Part shown: positions 1 to 12,319 of the stretch, piece by piece
How positions within the stretch are numbered: position 1 is the stretch's first letter
Layout: each line of letters begins with the position of its first letter
DNA from: Ectocarpus siliculosus
Lineage: Eukaryota; Sar; Phaeophyceae; Ectocarpales; Ectocarpaceae
DNA length: 64,000 nucleotides
Direction: 5' to 3'
Assembly: GCA_000310025.1 (NCBI GenBank)
Contig: FN649740.1
Location: 5,439,326-5,503,325 of the forward strand
The notes under the pieces: generated by a model
Seen by the model: the letters and a program-made list of their open reading frames with translations, nothing else
What the model was told of the DNA's origin: nothing
Database searches by the model: none
Program-made: the position numbers and the translations under genes

Positions 1-3000
1 CCCGGCCGTCATGTACCGATCTCCTCATGCGGCCTGAAAACCCAACCCACTTCTCGCCTCTTAAAAGGGTTGGATGAAGGCCCCGACCCCCGACTGCTCG
101 GTGGGTCCAAGGCTTCTACCGATTACGATGGAGACGAAGGGCGTGACAACGACGGTCGCGGTGAGCCGAGCTTGCGCGAGTCAGCGGCAACAGCCAATAG
201 CGCAGAGTTATAGTTCGTTGAGAGGCAACGCCGGCATGCCGCCGTCTGATTGATGTACTCGCCGGGGACACCTTGGTTCCGAGGAACTGCTTGATGTGAA
301 GCACGCCGGGAAATGGCCGAACCCTGGACAGAGGAGGACGGCTAGACCAGCAACAAATGGCGTTGGTCCAACATAAAAATAAGCATGGCAGGGGCTGGAC
401 ACCGTGGTCAAGATAAAGCAATGGCCGAGGAGCCAGGTGCTTGTTCGGGCGTCGAAAGCTTGTTTTACCTCGCCTGGGTGTGCGTGCCTCAAAGTACTGC
501 AGTTTTGACTTTTTTTGACTGTTTCAAAATCCTCGCTGCCGTATTGCCTCTTCCGCAGACTTCGACGGTGGCCATGGTCGAAGACTCAGCGCGTCCGTTT
601 CCGACAACGCACTACCGTCGAGCTTAAGATCACGTGGGGCAACAGGTCCCGATGGCGGCGACGATAAAGGAGGAGTCCCGCCGATTTTTGCGGGGGAAGA
701 CATCGGCTCTTCCTCGATCCCAGGGGGAGGGAGCGGATTGAAGCCGCATGCCTTGATGCCAAGGGTGAGCGGAGACATTCTGTCGGTCCTCGGACCCGAG
801 TTGCAGGGATCGGATGCCGGCACTATTTATTCCTTGAGCTGTAGTTTGCAAAATGCTTGCCCGTGGGCTCCATGGGGTGGAAGTTTCGTGCTTGCAGACC
901 TGGCTCGTCACTCCATGGCAGGTATGTTCCATTCGCAATTGGCCGAGTTTCGTCGACAGTGTGGTCAGTCCGAGCATGAGAGAGTTAACCCATTTTGTTG
1001 TGCTGCAACATACATCAAGAGGAACAACTATTCATCGCGGTCGGAAACGATTCGCACGCAGAAGCATCGAAAACAAGCGTCATACCCGGCTGCCGCCTTC
1101 TACACAGAACGAAACATAGCGGCATGACAGCCGCCACTCCACAGGTAGAGTTGCTGCTACCCCAGCCAGCACACCGCAACCAACCGCCCCTCTGTCACTG
1201 TCCTCCGTCCCTTTCGACTCGCGATAACCCATCTACGCCTTCACGGCAGAGTGCCCGGCCGGCGTCTCACGCGAGCGGTGCCACGAGGGCTCGCGTATCA
1301 TCACCCGGAGTGGGTGTCCGAGGGGAGAAACGAGGGGGGAGGGCCGTTGCCGCATGGTAAACACGAATCTAGCTACACCGAGGCCATTATCCACGTAGTC
1401 TATCTGTTGCCTTGTTATCGAAGCCTTGGAAGGGGGTCTGCGTCCGAAACAACGTTGTGTGCTGGCGTCTCAGGTTGCTGCCTAGCCATTGGAAAACCTC
1501 GGTTCGGAGGGTTTGAGAAGGAGGGGGGTTGCGTCGTCGACACTGAACAGTAATCGGCAGTGTTCTATGGGTTAAGCAATGCCGTCCTCTCCTTTCGACG
1601 CTGCCCCTATGGTGCCCGCGTCAAGAATGGTTCCCGTGCTGTATCGGTATCAGGCAACCACAGAAGCAACGGGTGTAGAGTCCTTGCGTGTTTTGTGCCA
1701 AGAGGATGTAGCAGGCGGCCAGAGCTTCGTTTGCGGAACGGAACCCATACCCACGTTGAGGCGATGCGGCCTGTCTTGTGGTGTGTGATGCTTGCGTGCC
1801 TCCCAGCAGCTTCCAGGTCGACCCCATGCTGCTGCCTGTATGGTATCAATGTGGCGTGATATCCTGTATACTGTGGGCATTGGTTCGCCAGTTCCAACGT
1901 GTCGAGAGAGACGTTCAAGGGTGAATTAACGTTAGCGGTGCAAACCAAGAATGGGAGAACCGCTTCCGAGAGTGACTTTCAAAGACTTTCAGCGTCCACA
2001 ACAGTGCTTATTACGCTTCGCCAACTAGCGCGACAGCCTTTTAATTTCTTTGGTCGAGGACGACGTCGAGCTCCCAAACACGTATGCCGCGCTAAATAGC
2101 TTCTTGCGTTGTCGGTTCCTAGGAAGAACGTGCTTCCTATCGTGAATCAATCGGGGGTTTTGTCTCAGCACTACATGTACTCCGGTAATATACTCGGGCA
2201 CTGAGCTCGATATATGCTGCGATGCCGGTGTCAAGAATGAAGGCGAGCGAGAGCGCGCCTCGACTGGAGGAATCATGAATGATACCCACCTGGCATCTGG
2301 CAACACGAAGGCGGGCATGTACCGAAGGAATCCAGTGCTCGAGCATTTTCTCGTCGGCAAACCTTCCCCAGTTAGTGGGAAATTGGTGTTTGAGCTGCCA
2401 CAAATGAGCACTATCCGTTTTCGTGACAGACGACCAGTCTTTAAACGTTGTCAAAACTGCAATGCAAAATTCACTCTAAACCGATACTGTATAGCCAAAA
2501 AGTGACACTTCGAAAACATTTTTTTTTATGAAGCACCCCCTGTTTCGGACAACACAGCGAGGGGACGACGCATGCATCCCCGCCTTCCAGCCCTGTGATG
2601 ACATCTAAAACAGCCTCCACGTTTTTGTTTTCGCTGCTACTCAGAACGCCACGAGATTTTCAAAAATATAAACAAACCACCACATCTCGTCTGGGCTTTT
2701 TTCCTTGGCAGCGTGCCAAATCCAACTCGATACCTAGGCCCTATCGACTTGGCCATGCGCAGAGTCTCCCACTACCGTCACTGCAGATGACGGAAGAAAT
2801 TTCTAGAAACGAGCCTTATCTGTTCCGGCTGTACGGGCCGACCCGTGGGAAGCAGAAGGCTGCATGGGTATCATCCGCGACGACTGATAGAGAAGTGATC
2901 GCCAAGAGCACCTACCCCTGCTAGTGGACCTCCAGACCTTTTGACTACCCGAGGAAAGCGGTGACAAGGAAGATGGCAAACGGTTGAGATACATCACTCC

Positions 3001-3113
3001 ACCTTGGGAAAGCTCACCACGACCAAGCAGAGGGCATTAAGAAGTCAACAACCAACGGCGTCCAAGCATCTCAACGCCCGACCGTAAGACAAGAGCCACG
3101 AGCAGACACGCTT
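1..3113. other. No recognisable gene
   Basis: Reading both strands I found only short open frames without family motifs or matched splice signals. The stretch probably is intergenic or holds exons too divergent to recognise. Nothing in it is supported as a gene. Confidence 0.4.
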
Positions 3114-3254
3114 GAAAGCAGCTGAACCTGATTCAACCAATAAAATACATGTACGGAGATCAGGACTGATCGAGGCAGGCGTTCAAAGTAGCTGAACCTG
3201 GTTCAACCAACAATATACATCTACCGAGATCAGGACTGATCGAGGCAGGCGTTC
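3114..3254. repeat. 70-b tandem duplication
   Basis: Two adjacent copies of a roughly 70-b unit share GCTGAACCTG at 3121 and again at 3191, and both end with the same GATCAGGACTGATCGAGGCA stretch. The copies differ at a few positions. No coding function is apparent. The unit sits about 400 b beyond the stop codon of the minus-strand gene at 3637-6450. Confidence 0.8.
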
Positions 3255-3636
3255 GCTGGATGAGTAACTACCCGTGGTGCCATGACCCTTTCACCGAGAT
3301 TAAAGGCGCCGTACCCAGCGGATGATTTCGCCGAAGTGTTGCCAGCCGTGGCCACCGTGCTCGCGCGCCCTCCCTCTGACCGTTGTTCCACCGATTTTTT
3401 TCGGGGGGCGTGTGTGGCCGTCTGGGGTCTGCAGGAAAGTAGGCGATTTTGGTGAGCACAGTTTCGGGTTGAGATTCTCTCCGTAATGTTTGTTCGCTCT
3501 CTGAAATGCTTGTTCCTGTTGTTTGACGACCCACCTCACCTGCTTGCTCGAATGTATCCCACACATGGCAGGGATTCCGGCGAGTCGCACCCGCAAAAAA
3601 TAACTAGTTACCTGGTAGTTGGTACATTTTCTCCTC

Positions 3637-6450
3637 TCACACGAGGCAATCTTCGTCAAGAGTTTGGCTGTCTCGCCTTTGCTTTGGACGCGACCTGTCG
3701 ACCTCCCGCAGCAAGCCTTCCGCGTCGTGCATTCGCCTTCGAAGGACTTCCAACTCTGCCAGCAGCCGTGCTCGCCTCATCTCGACCGGTTCGTCGCCCG
3801 ATACCGACGTGCCGCGACCACTGTTGCACGCGGAGGACCCGCTGAAACCGGTTGGTTGTCGCATCAAAACGATCGCGAGACGCAGGCGTGAGTAGTAGAT
3901 AGGGACTACAAGTTGCGGATAGGGCTAGAGGCACCGCTGTTGCACTTGGAGCATCATCAACGTGACGTTCACCAAGATCATTTCCTACGACGCCATGGCA
4001 CGAGCTGCGTACGCCTTGCACCTTCGAGCTTAGCGTTTCACAATCTCTGAGACATTCCCTGCCCTTGAGTACTGAAACTCGTGTCACATTCCGAGTCCGG
4101 ACGTTTGAAAAAAAATCAGCCCTCTATCCTCTCCCACCCCGCTTTGAAGGTGGGGTTACGCACATACACTCCAGACCGACCGCTCGCTCTCACCGTCGTG
4201 ACGAAGGGCAGCGGGAAGAGCGGCTAGTCGCCGTAGACGTCCGTGCAGTGCCCCACGTGTGCATAGGATTTGTCTCTCTCGAGGAGCCGCTCGCCGAACG
4301 TGACTTGGAAGTCTTGATTGACCCGCGTGATGGGCACGACCCACCCTCGACGGCATCACGTTTCCTGGTGCTGAGATCGTTTGCGCCAGCGGGGGTACCT
4401 CCCACCGCGGGCTTGGAAGGGGCCCCGGCACCGTGCACAATCCGGCTTCCTCCTATCCTCTCAACGGCAGCAACAGTCCGAGCGAGTTCAGTTCTTGACG
4501 GCTCCCTGCCTCGAAAGGATTGGTACATCGGGTGGCGTACGCGAAAAAAGCAGTATTTTTGATCGGTGTAGGCCGGACATCGTTCCTGGTGTTACCTGCG
4601 ATAGATGGCCATGTTAAACACGCTTGCACCTACCTCTGTATCAGACTCTCTTTTCACCTTCTGGCGTCCCTTCTCAAACCACGGGAACCGCACCAATCGG
4701 CATCGCTCTTGCTGTCGCCCAAGCTCCCTCCCCTTCCAACAGCCCGTTCAGCCGGACCACCGACTCTTCGTGCAGAGGAGCACTTTCTTGCTCCTCCTAC
4801 TCCACCTCCCCGGTCGCTGCCGATCCCGCCAACTTTGTGTTCTGTTGTAGTTGTCGCTGCTGCCTTAGTCCCTGGTGCTTTGCGCGGCCGACGGCGAGCA
4901 GGAGCTGCGGCCGGCATTGTTTCTCCGCTGTTGGCCCTAGTTCTTCCCAGGAGGGCTCGTCGAAGCATCTTCTCCGCCCTTTCGGCACGGACGGCGGCTG
5001 CGGCAAGCGGGTCCCATGCCTGCACCGCCGCCAAGCGACGACCCTTGAAGGCCCGGTGGAGAGCCCCGACGGGCATGAGTCGAGTCTCCGCTGCAACGTC
5101 TTCCCCAGTGGGAAACTTGGCGCTAGTGGCTGCGTTGGCAGTGGCGGTAGCAGCGTTGGCGCTTTTGGGTCTTTGGTCGCCCTTTCTAGGCACGGTGAAG
5201 GAGCCGTCGCCTTTGGGTCGAAGGTCGTACTCTGCCAAGGCGCGCGCGCTGTTCAAGACGCTTGCGGCGAATGATCCTCGTTCCGTAGAGTAGCAGACGT
5301 TTGCTGTTTCACGCCTTGCTGGATCGTCCTTCCCATCGAGGCTACGTGCAGGAGAAGCTCCACTGTCACCGCAAGGACGCCTAGCACCGCGGCCAAGTCC
5401 ACGACTGTCGACCCCTCGACGCGCAATGGTGGCCGGGCTGCTGTTCACACCTCGCCGCGCTTTTCTTGCTCTCGCCCCTTGCTCCAGCACTCTCGCAGAT
5501 GCTGGACGAGGAGGCTGTAAGGCGGGCGGTGATGCTATACCACGATGCGCTACGTCCTTGGCCAGGGGTGTTGTTATAGTTGGACCGACTTGAAGCGGAA
5601 CATCTCCCGCCGTTTCGGCCCACTTGGTGCTGATATCGGGGTTTCCCGAGCTGAGCATTGCGACTCCGGGTGAGCGAGACCGGTGTCCCCTCGTGCAAGC
5701 AGACCGAGGGCGGCCGCGGCCGTGCTGCCGAGCTCTGGGTGACGGACAACCCAACTTACCCGAGGACGCTGCCCTTGCGCCAAGGTTCCCTTCAGTGGGG
5801 CCCTTCGCTGGCAAAAGGTCGTCACCACCGTTGGAAATACCGTGGTTTCTGGGATGGGAGTCAGCGTCTTGGTCGTTGCGCTTAGCAGTAGGTGACAACG
5901 GCCGTGGAGGTGACCATGCCGGCGTGCGGAAGCCCTTACGGTCTCCCACAGCTTTGCCGCTGTTCATGTGCTTCACGCCTGGGTTGTCGCCAGGCCAATC
6001 TGAAGCTCTTCCCACGGCAGCAGCACCGCGGGTCTCTGCGTACTGCACAGGGGCCGAGACGCCCTTGACTACGGCTTCATTTTCGATATTTTTGACACTG
6101 TTGGTCTGGTGTTTTTCGGTGGTCTTGGGAATCCCTGGGTCTGCCACAAGGGCTGCTGTCGGGTCAGCCTCGGAAGAGCAGGACGAGCGCGGAGTCTCCT
6201 CTGCAGCGATGGTATTCCGTGTTCGTTTGTGCTTGAGTCGTCCCATGGAAGCCAGGAACATGATCCGCTCTCCGGAGCGGATGTGGTCTCGGAAAGCGGC
6301 CTGCGGAAATGATGTACAACCGGTATCAAGATTAACAGCAGCAAAGGGTTCGATTCGGTGTAAATCGAAGGGTGAGAACCCTTCGAGAGGTTGAAAGGCA
6401 AAACATACATGGCGTTTCCTTTTCGAATCGTTGTTACTTGTATATACCAT
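3637..6450 (-). CDS. Basic, disordered protein with C-terminal helix, two exons
   Basis: I do not recognise the family. The large exon runs 6450 to 4658 and ends at an AAG|GTGAAA donor in phase 2. The last exon, 3841 to 3637, follows a TTTCAG acceptor that restores frame exactly. The join gives about 665 residues. Most of the protein is rich in Arg, Ala, Pro and Ser with short RPKSA, RPRSA and RPASA motifs, as in some cytoskeletal or ciliary scaffolds (weak analogy). The last exon adds a charged helix (EMRRARLLAELEVLRRRM) likely to form a coiled coil. The start is uncertain: the frame stays open to a stop near 6529, and a second ATG sits at the MFLASMGRLK segment. The phase match between two independently coding-looking segments is the main support. 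Confidence 0.6.
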
Positions 6451-8484
6451 GGTGCAGCAGTGGATGCAGCGGTGCAGCCGACGCGAGAATGAAGAGATAT
6501 TCGCATAGAGGAACCCCGGTGATTGTCAACAACGATGCGCTACACACAGAGCAGAGGCGAACAGCAATGTGTCTTGGGTTTGTTGGCCAGCGGATTCGTG
6601 GTGATTACGAGTACGTACGCAAGTGGTAAACCATAATCGTTGTGTGGCGTAAACGCCTTCGTCTTCCTGTACGACAAGACTAAGTTGCACTGCGCGAGTG
6701 ATGGTCTCAAAGCTCGTGTCAAACATGACGGCCGCAGGGGCCACCGTTGGAAATACACAGCAGGCCAAAAAGGTCCCTGGAAACTTGTTTGTAGGTCGTT
6801 GACTCATGGTCTTGCAGTTGGATACACACCTTTCAGGCGATAACTCACCAGTACGGTTCCGCTAGCGGCTCATGTGTTTCGAAACAACAGCAGGTACGCA
6901 GCATCGGGTCGCCCCCCTGCGGCTTCGTAGAATTGTTGAGCCCGACACTGCCTAAACAGAGCAGCACTTGGTCATGCATACGGTCCTCTTTGCTGTATGA
7001 AAGCCATGATGCACTGTGCTCGTGGGGAAAGCTACTGCTTGATCGGATGCTGGCCAACGGATTCGCACACGATTGGTCTGCATGATCATCTTGCCTGCTG
7101 GAACGCGTCCATCGTGATGTGTCCATCGCCCAAGTCCTTGCCAATCTGGCCAAACTTTCCCCGAAGCATGGCTATCACACCACCTGGAGCCAGCAGCAGC
7201 CAGAGGGAGCGCGAGTCGTGCCACCGCTGTCTGTGTCTAGGCAGGGGCCGCCCATTCTGAAAACACTCGGCGGAGTTGTACTGGCCCGGGGAAACTAGAA
7301 CAGTCCACACGAACGGACACAAAACAAAACTGAACCCGCCGCACTTTTTGAATTGGTTAGAGAGAGTGAGGAGTGAGAGAGCGCGCCGGCACCCCGGAGG
7401 TACACAGGCGAGAGGCGAGAGACGCATAAAACGCTACCCGGCTGCTGTTCCCGTTTTGTTTTCTGCGAGAGGTGGCGAACGCGATGGACCCAACCGCGTA
7501 TAGACCAGAAGAGAACGTCAACCGAGTGGCTTGCCTGGATGCATTTCTCCAGGTAATGGGTATTGTAGTGCCCTTGGTTCTGGAGGTGGTGTGACGGAAG
7601 TAAGCACCCCCCCATTTCACCCCCCCCAGCTCAGTACACATCCGCCTCCCACGTATCAGCTAGGAGGAGTCAATGGCGAACGACCATCTACTAGGGATTT
7701 GCTGCGGAAGATGGTTGATCGTCATCCGAGGTCTGGTATCTCAACAGAAGCACTTGACACCCGAAGTGCCCCTTCAATACAGCAGTGTTGGCTATTTACA
7801 GCAGTAAGGCCATCAACCCACTCTGGTTGAGAAAAAACCGAACAGTCCGTCTGTCTGTCACATGGTTCTTACCTCTCAAACAATATCTTGAGGGGTTCTC
7901 AATTATTGCTTGGCCCACCTTGTAGGCTCGGAGCGACTTCTAGGCTAAGCTCTACAAGTATGGCACACTCCACAACGAAGAGGACGAGCCAAAATCAAAC
8001 GAGAATACGTACGTGATGAGACGGTTCCAACGCCAGTATTTTCGGCACCCCCACTGTGCTTTTGCTGCAGAGCAATCGAGCTTTGAAAACCGGCCCAGGG
8101 TGTGCGGTATCTTATGCAGCCTACGGTGTGTCCCATGCGTCATCCGGAACGAACGGTGATCCCAACGAGCGAGAACAAAAACCTGTTCTAGGCATAATCT
8201 AGGCCCGTCGACCACGGACGGTGATGCGATATCTTATGGGATACATTTACGGACACGACCGGAGTATCGACGAGACGTGTTAAGGCCGGGGCCAGGGTTC
8301 AGTCCGAAAAACTACTGTATATCACCAACGATGATGATCTCTGTTCTGAGGAGGACACGTTTGTTTTCCGATGGCAGTGCCCAACGCAAGGCTTGTATAA
8401 AACTAACGGTGTTGTTTCGGTGGTGGCCTGAGCTACTGCTGTTTCATTGGTCTGCAACAACATGTCAATCAATCATCGTGAACA
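6451..8484. other. Intergenic, no gene seen apart from a foldback relic
   Basis: This lies between the divergently transcribed minus-strand basic-protein gene and the plus-strand SWS1-like gene, so it should hold both promoters. I see no TATA box or other element I can defend. Short open frames overlap on both strands without conserved motifs. A degraded foldback element lies near 7955-8126. Confidence 0.4.
7955..8126. mobile_element. MITE-like foldback relic (family 1)
   Basis: The segment carries the family-1 core GACGGTTCCAACGCC near 8021 and the right arm CGAGCTTTGAAAA followed by GGCCCAGGGTGTG and a GGTATCTTATGC end. The left arm is much eroded. The better copies at 19437-19663 and about 52700-52940 share the same order of motifs. 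No transposase is encoded, so the element would be non-autonomous. Confidence 0.55.
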
Positions 8485-10465
8485 ATGGGAGATACATATA
8501 TCGGCGATCCATCTCACTTCCCCACTCCACTCCACTCCAAACCCCAGCGCTTCTCCGGCGGCGCTGGCTCCGGCTCCGACTCAAGCGACGATTTCACCCC
8601 GCTGACAACGGGAAACAACGCCTCTTCAACACCAACAACTCCGAGGACTTCCGATCGAAACGGCACTCCGAGTGGCGTTAGGAATGATGGGGCGCTGGCC
8701 GTGGGCGAAGAAGGAAGTGACGGCGGCGACCTTCGGGCCATGACCAGCGGTATCGCCGGGGGGGACCGCGGTGGTGGCGGCGGCAGCGGCGGCGGAGGCG
8801 TCGATAGCGGTAGCGCTAGTGGTAGCTGTGGCGGCGTCGGAGCGGCGGGCTCTACAGGGATTGCCAGGGGCCGAGATGCGACCGCAGTAGCGGCAGCAGC
8901 GCAGGCCGAGATCTTGAAAGTGCTGGACTTCTTGTTTTGCTCGGATTGTCCGCTGGTGGAAAGCACCATCCAGGCAAGAAGGCAACACTTACCACGGGAA
9001 CCGCGGGACTAGAATACAAGCACAGAGCGCGAAACGTCGCGAAAATTGCACCAACTTTAGGCAAAAACATGAAGGACAACACTATTAAATAGAGTCGTGC
9101 TCTTTTAAGCCTAGGATGGCACTGTACGGTTCCTTGAACAACCACCGCTGGTGTGGACGTTGCTTCTGCCGAGGTGTTTACTGCTTAGGCCTGCGGGTGT
9201 GTGTGTTCTGGTGCGCGATTCCGACACAGGTGCTGGATAAGTCTCGAGTGGTAAAGGTGGTGGCGAGAAACACGGGCAGGAGCGTGTGGCTCGTTCAAGG
9301 AAGCCGAGGGGCTCCGTACCTGTGCCTTAGGGAGTACTGCTCCTGCAGGTGATGCTCTCTTTATTGTACTCCACGCGGATCGCGGGCGATTATTTCCATT
9401 CCCGGCAAAGACAGGAGTACATATGCACACACTGGTGTTTTTTTTTTTAAATGGTATTACGACGAGCTTTTGCCAGTGTTTCGTTTTCGAAGCATAGGAG
9501 CTACGCCCGCGCGGGATCGAGAATCTGTCATATGATAGACATATCGCCACTGTTTTCCTGGAGTTGCCGTACTGCTGACTCCGTGACTAATGCTCGTTGT
9601 TTTGTGACGAAAGTATGCGGACTTCCACAATCAAACATGAACTGGGTTGCTTCGGGTGGAAACAGTTCTTGTTGGTAAGGGATGCTCGGGGGGAAGACTG
9701 TCATCGACACAACAAGGAGCGAGGAGGGGGTCGGCGGATGGGCACGTTCCATCTGCCTCAGAGAACACTGGCACCTACCGGCTGGCGAACGAAGGAACAG
9801 TGGCCTTTGTCGACGTCCGTCAAAGGTACTCTGACAGACGTTTCGCTGCCTGTCCTTGACCCCACCGTCAGCGCCATCCTTGGCGCGGTACATCCTCCCC
9901 TCACCGGCTCATCTTCTCTCTCTCTCTCTCTCTGTCCGTCGGTCTCTCTTTCTCTCTCTCTCTCTCTCTTATCTGTGTGTGTCTCCACTTGCCCGCGACG
10001 GCTTGGTTGCCGCGGTGCGCTGTCGTCGATACGAACATTCCTGGACCCTTCGTTCTCCTTGGTTCCGGGGACATTTAAACAAACCGAACCGAAACAACGC
10101 GTGACGTCACGTCCAAGCAGGAGTTTTCAAGAGCTTGTTAGAAGAGGCGCGCCTCATCCCGTGCTGGTGAGTGTACGGGGCGCGGACAAAACAGTGGGAG
10201 AGATGGAGGGGGTGTGCTGGGTGGCGTTCAGTGCTTGAGGCTTTTACTACTAGCGCATACGGAAGGCCTCTCCAGCGCCGCTTTTGACTGTCGTGTTACA
10301 GTTGGTGGTCGGTTGAGGTGCTTCTTCTCTTCTTTTTGGTCCAGCTGAGCAGCGTCATTGATCGCAGAATATGTTTGACTGGAGTCGTGTGGACAGGTCG
10401 TCTCGTCCGTTCATTGCTTGGTCGTGGTGAGAGGACTTGCTACAGTACCACTCCATCTGTTGATG

Positions 10466-10513
<48 letters not shown>

Positions 10514-10841
10514 GAGTGGAGCCCCTCCAGATTTCATCCTCAGAACCTCAAGAACCAAACCATCCGGTTGTGTTGTCCTTTGACTCGCCTTCCGCACATG
10601 TGATATTTTAACCCCGTATCATCCCCCCCCCCACGCTCGCTTGCTTTCGCGTGGTTCTCGCTTGCGCGTGGCCAAAAAAACGATATTTGTTTGGTGATTT
10701 TTCTGGGCGCACGAATTTGCGGTCCAGTGTAAGCATTTGTTGGCCGTACGACTGGCACCCGCGTTGGGACTGTCGATGTCGGAAGAGGTGGACGACGACA
10801 AGTTGGCAATGCGAATATCCTCCTGCGATTACGGTGGCTGA
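8485..10841 (+). CDS. SWS1: SWIM zinc-finger protein, SWS1/ZSWIM7-like
   Basis: Four exons: 8485-8973, 9230-9348, 10121-10166 and 10728-10841, giving 255 residues. In other eukaryotes SWS1/ZSWIM7 forms the Shu-type complex with a RAD51-paralogue-like partner and promotes RAD51 filament formation in homologous recombination. The SWIM signature is complete only after splicing: C-S-C at residues 200-202, sixteen residues, then C-K-H at 219-221 followed by LLAVRLA. The segment before it (EILKVLDFLF, then VLDKSRVVKVVA and TGRSVWLVQGS) matches the family core. Phases agree at all three introns. Intron 1 has a GC donor (CAG|GCAAGA). The first 140 residues are a Gly/Ser/Thr-rich extension absent from the about 140-aa animal proteins, so the true start could lie downstream of 8485. 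Intron 3 holds a CTG microsatellite. Confidence 0.85.
8974..9229 (+). other. GC-AG intron of the SWS1-like gene
   Basis: The donor reads CAG|GCAAGA and the acceptor CACAG|GTG. No GT donor nearby preserves the family alignment between FLFCSDCPLVESTIQ and VLDKSRVV. GC-AG introns are a known minor class recognised by the major spliceosome. Confidence 0.7.
9917..9970 (+). repeat. CT-rich microsatellite in SWS1-like intron 2
   Basis: An interrupted run of CT dinucleotides lies about 150 b before the exon 3 acceptor. It may add to the polypyrimidine content of the intron. Confidence 0.85.
10467..10511 (+). repeat. (CTG)15 microsatellite in SWS1-like intron 3
   Basis: About fifteen uninterrupted CTG triplets lie inside intron 3 (10167-10727). 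In one frame they would encode poly-Cys, poly-Ala or poly-Leu, but the flanking exons place them in non-coding RNA. Confidence 0.9.
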
Positions 10842-11753
10842 GAGAATTGTGCTGGGAATTTGGGGATCGTTCGGTGGATGTGTGGGTGTTGATTGATGTG
10901 GGTTATGTTCACATTTTAAATTGAGTCAGGCACTGTTCCCGCGTCTGGTCTGCAAGTTTGGTAGGATGTTACATTTGTTTGCTCGATATCATCGTACATG
11001 TAATAAAGATTCCCCGCTTCCAGTGACGATTAATTCCGGCTCTAGAAACTGTTCTGTGTATTCGGTGCGTTGTTGCACCGTCGTCCGTACAGCTTGTGAG
11101 GAGCCGAGTTGTGTAGTCCAAGCGATGGTGCTCGTGTGGGAGGTTCGGTAGAGGTGCGGGGTTTGGGACGGTGTTTTCGCGGTGCGTTTGGGTGTTGACC
11201 CTGGGGTTGTGTTATTTAGTTGTGAGCGCCACGGTTTGTGCACGGCAAGTCTGTAGAACGTGTCGTTTGATGTTGTTTGGTGACGATTAACTTGTGCCTC
11301 CTTTCTGCATCCGAGTTACTGATCTTGACTTGATCTGTATCCTCGTGTTTGTGCATCGAGATTACACGTCCACGCAGACATTTGCTTTTTCCCGGCTGTG
11401 TCGACAAGTCCGTGATTTCACGTTTGTCATACTCTTTTTCTTGAGCTGTCGGCGGAATCTGGATGTGCACACTGACAATGAAGAAGCAAAGGCGGTTTGA
11501 TCGTGCGTTTTCGCAGGTGACAAAAGGTGGCCCATGTACTGTTTTACTTGTGTACCCCTTCTTGCCATCGGACCGTCAAAACCATCTCTCGCCTACATTA
11601 TGCTGGTGGTCGCGACTTTCTAGTTACAGGTCTCGGCTAGGGGGCACACGGAAGACAATGTTTTTGTGCCCGTCCAAGCTTAAGAATGTAGTTCGAAGTA
11701 TTGCCTGTGCAGCTTTAACGTTATCGGGGGCAATATGTCCAGGCTAGGCTATT

Positions 11754-11841
11754 GTAGTAGGAGGCTAACCCGGAGAACACGGGGTTGATGTCCGGGCAGA
11801 ACAACCCGAACCGGCCAAAGGTCCCGTGTCGATCCTACTAC
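11754..11841. other. Nested-stem structured element, tRNA-sized
   Basis: A perfect 9-b inverted pair (GTAGTAGGA at 11754-11762, TCCTACTAC at 11833-11841) closes an 88-b segment. Inside it ACACGGG can pair with CCCGTGT (7 b), and inside that CGGG can pair with CCCG. The overall size resembles a class II tRNA, but the T-loop consensus is not present, so I do not call it a tRNA. It could be a structured RNA, part of a 3' UTR, or a short inverted-repeat element. Confidence 0.35.
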
Positions 11842-12278
11842 GTGTAGAATAAGACCTCTGTTTCACTACGCGCCCGCGATTTTCTCCGGGCGAAAGGAGG
11901 TTGAGGTAACTCCTGTAATCTTTCCAATGCTTCAACGCAGTACATGCAGCACACGTTTGTTTGTCGTCGTTTTGTCATTGAAGAAGAGAAGCATTCGAAC
12001 GAGTGTGTAGAAACGCTTGCTGCCACAAAGAGAGAAACAGCACCGCGGGCCGAACTGCCCTCGAGGCAACCCGAGGAGTAATTGCCAGCCCGCCTGACTG
12101 GACATCAACAATAACCCCCTCTTAGCACACCGTAGACCTTGGGAAGGGTTAAGTCTGTTAGGGTGTGCCCTTCCGTCATTCCACGGCCCGACTCTCTCTC
12201 GCAGACCGTTGCGCGGCTTCCGAAACTATCATCCGTTAGTTCCAAAGTAAGACATGCACCAGCCGTGCTACAGCAGTT

Positions 12279-12319
12279 GGTATCATATGGTATCATATGG
12301 TATCATATGGTATCATATG
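12279..12319 (+). repeat. TATCATATGG decamer repeat, four copies
   Basis: Four consecutive near-identical TATCATATGG units, the last ending in GC rather than GG. The unit is partly palindromic around CATATG. No function is apparent. Confidence 0.9.

Noticed and set aside
4520-5293. 257-codon plus-strand frame
   Set aside because: It is the antisense shadow of the long minus-strand exon 6450-4658, which has a phase-matched partner exon.
11754-11841. tRNA gene call
   Set aside because: Size and closing stem fit a class II tRNA, but there is no GTTCRA-type T loop or clear anticodon arm.
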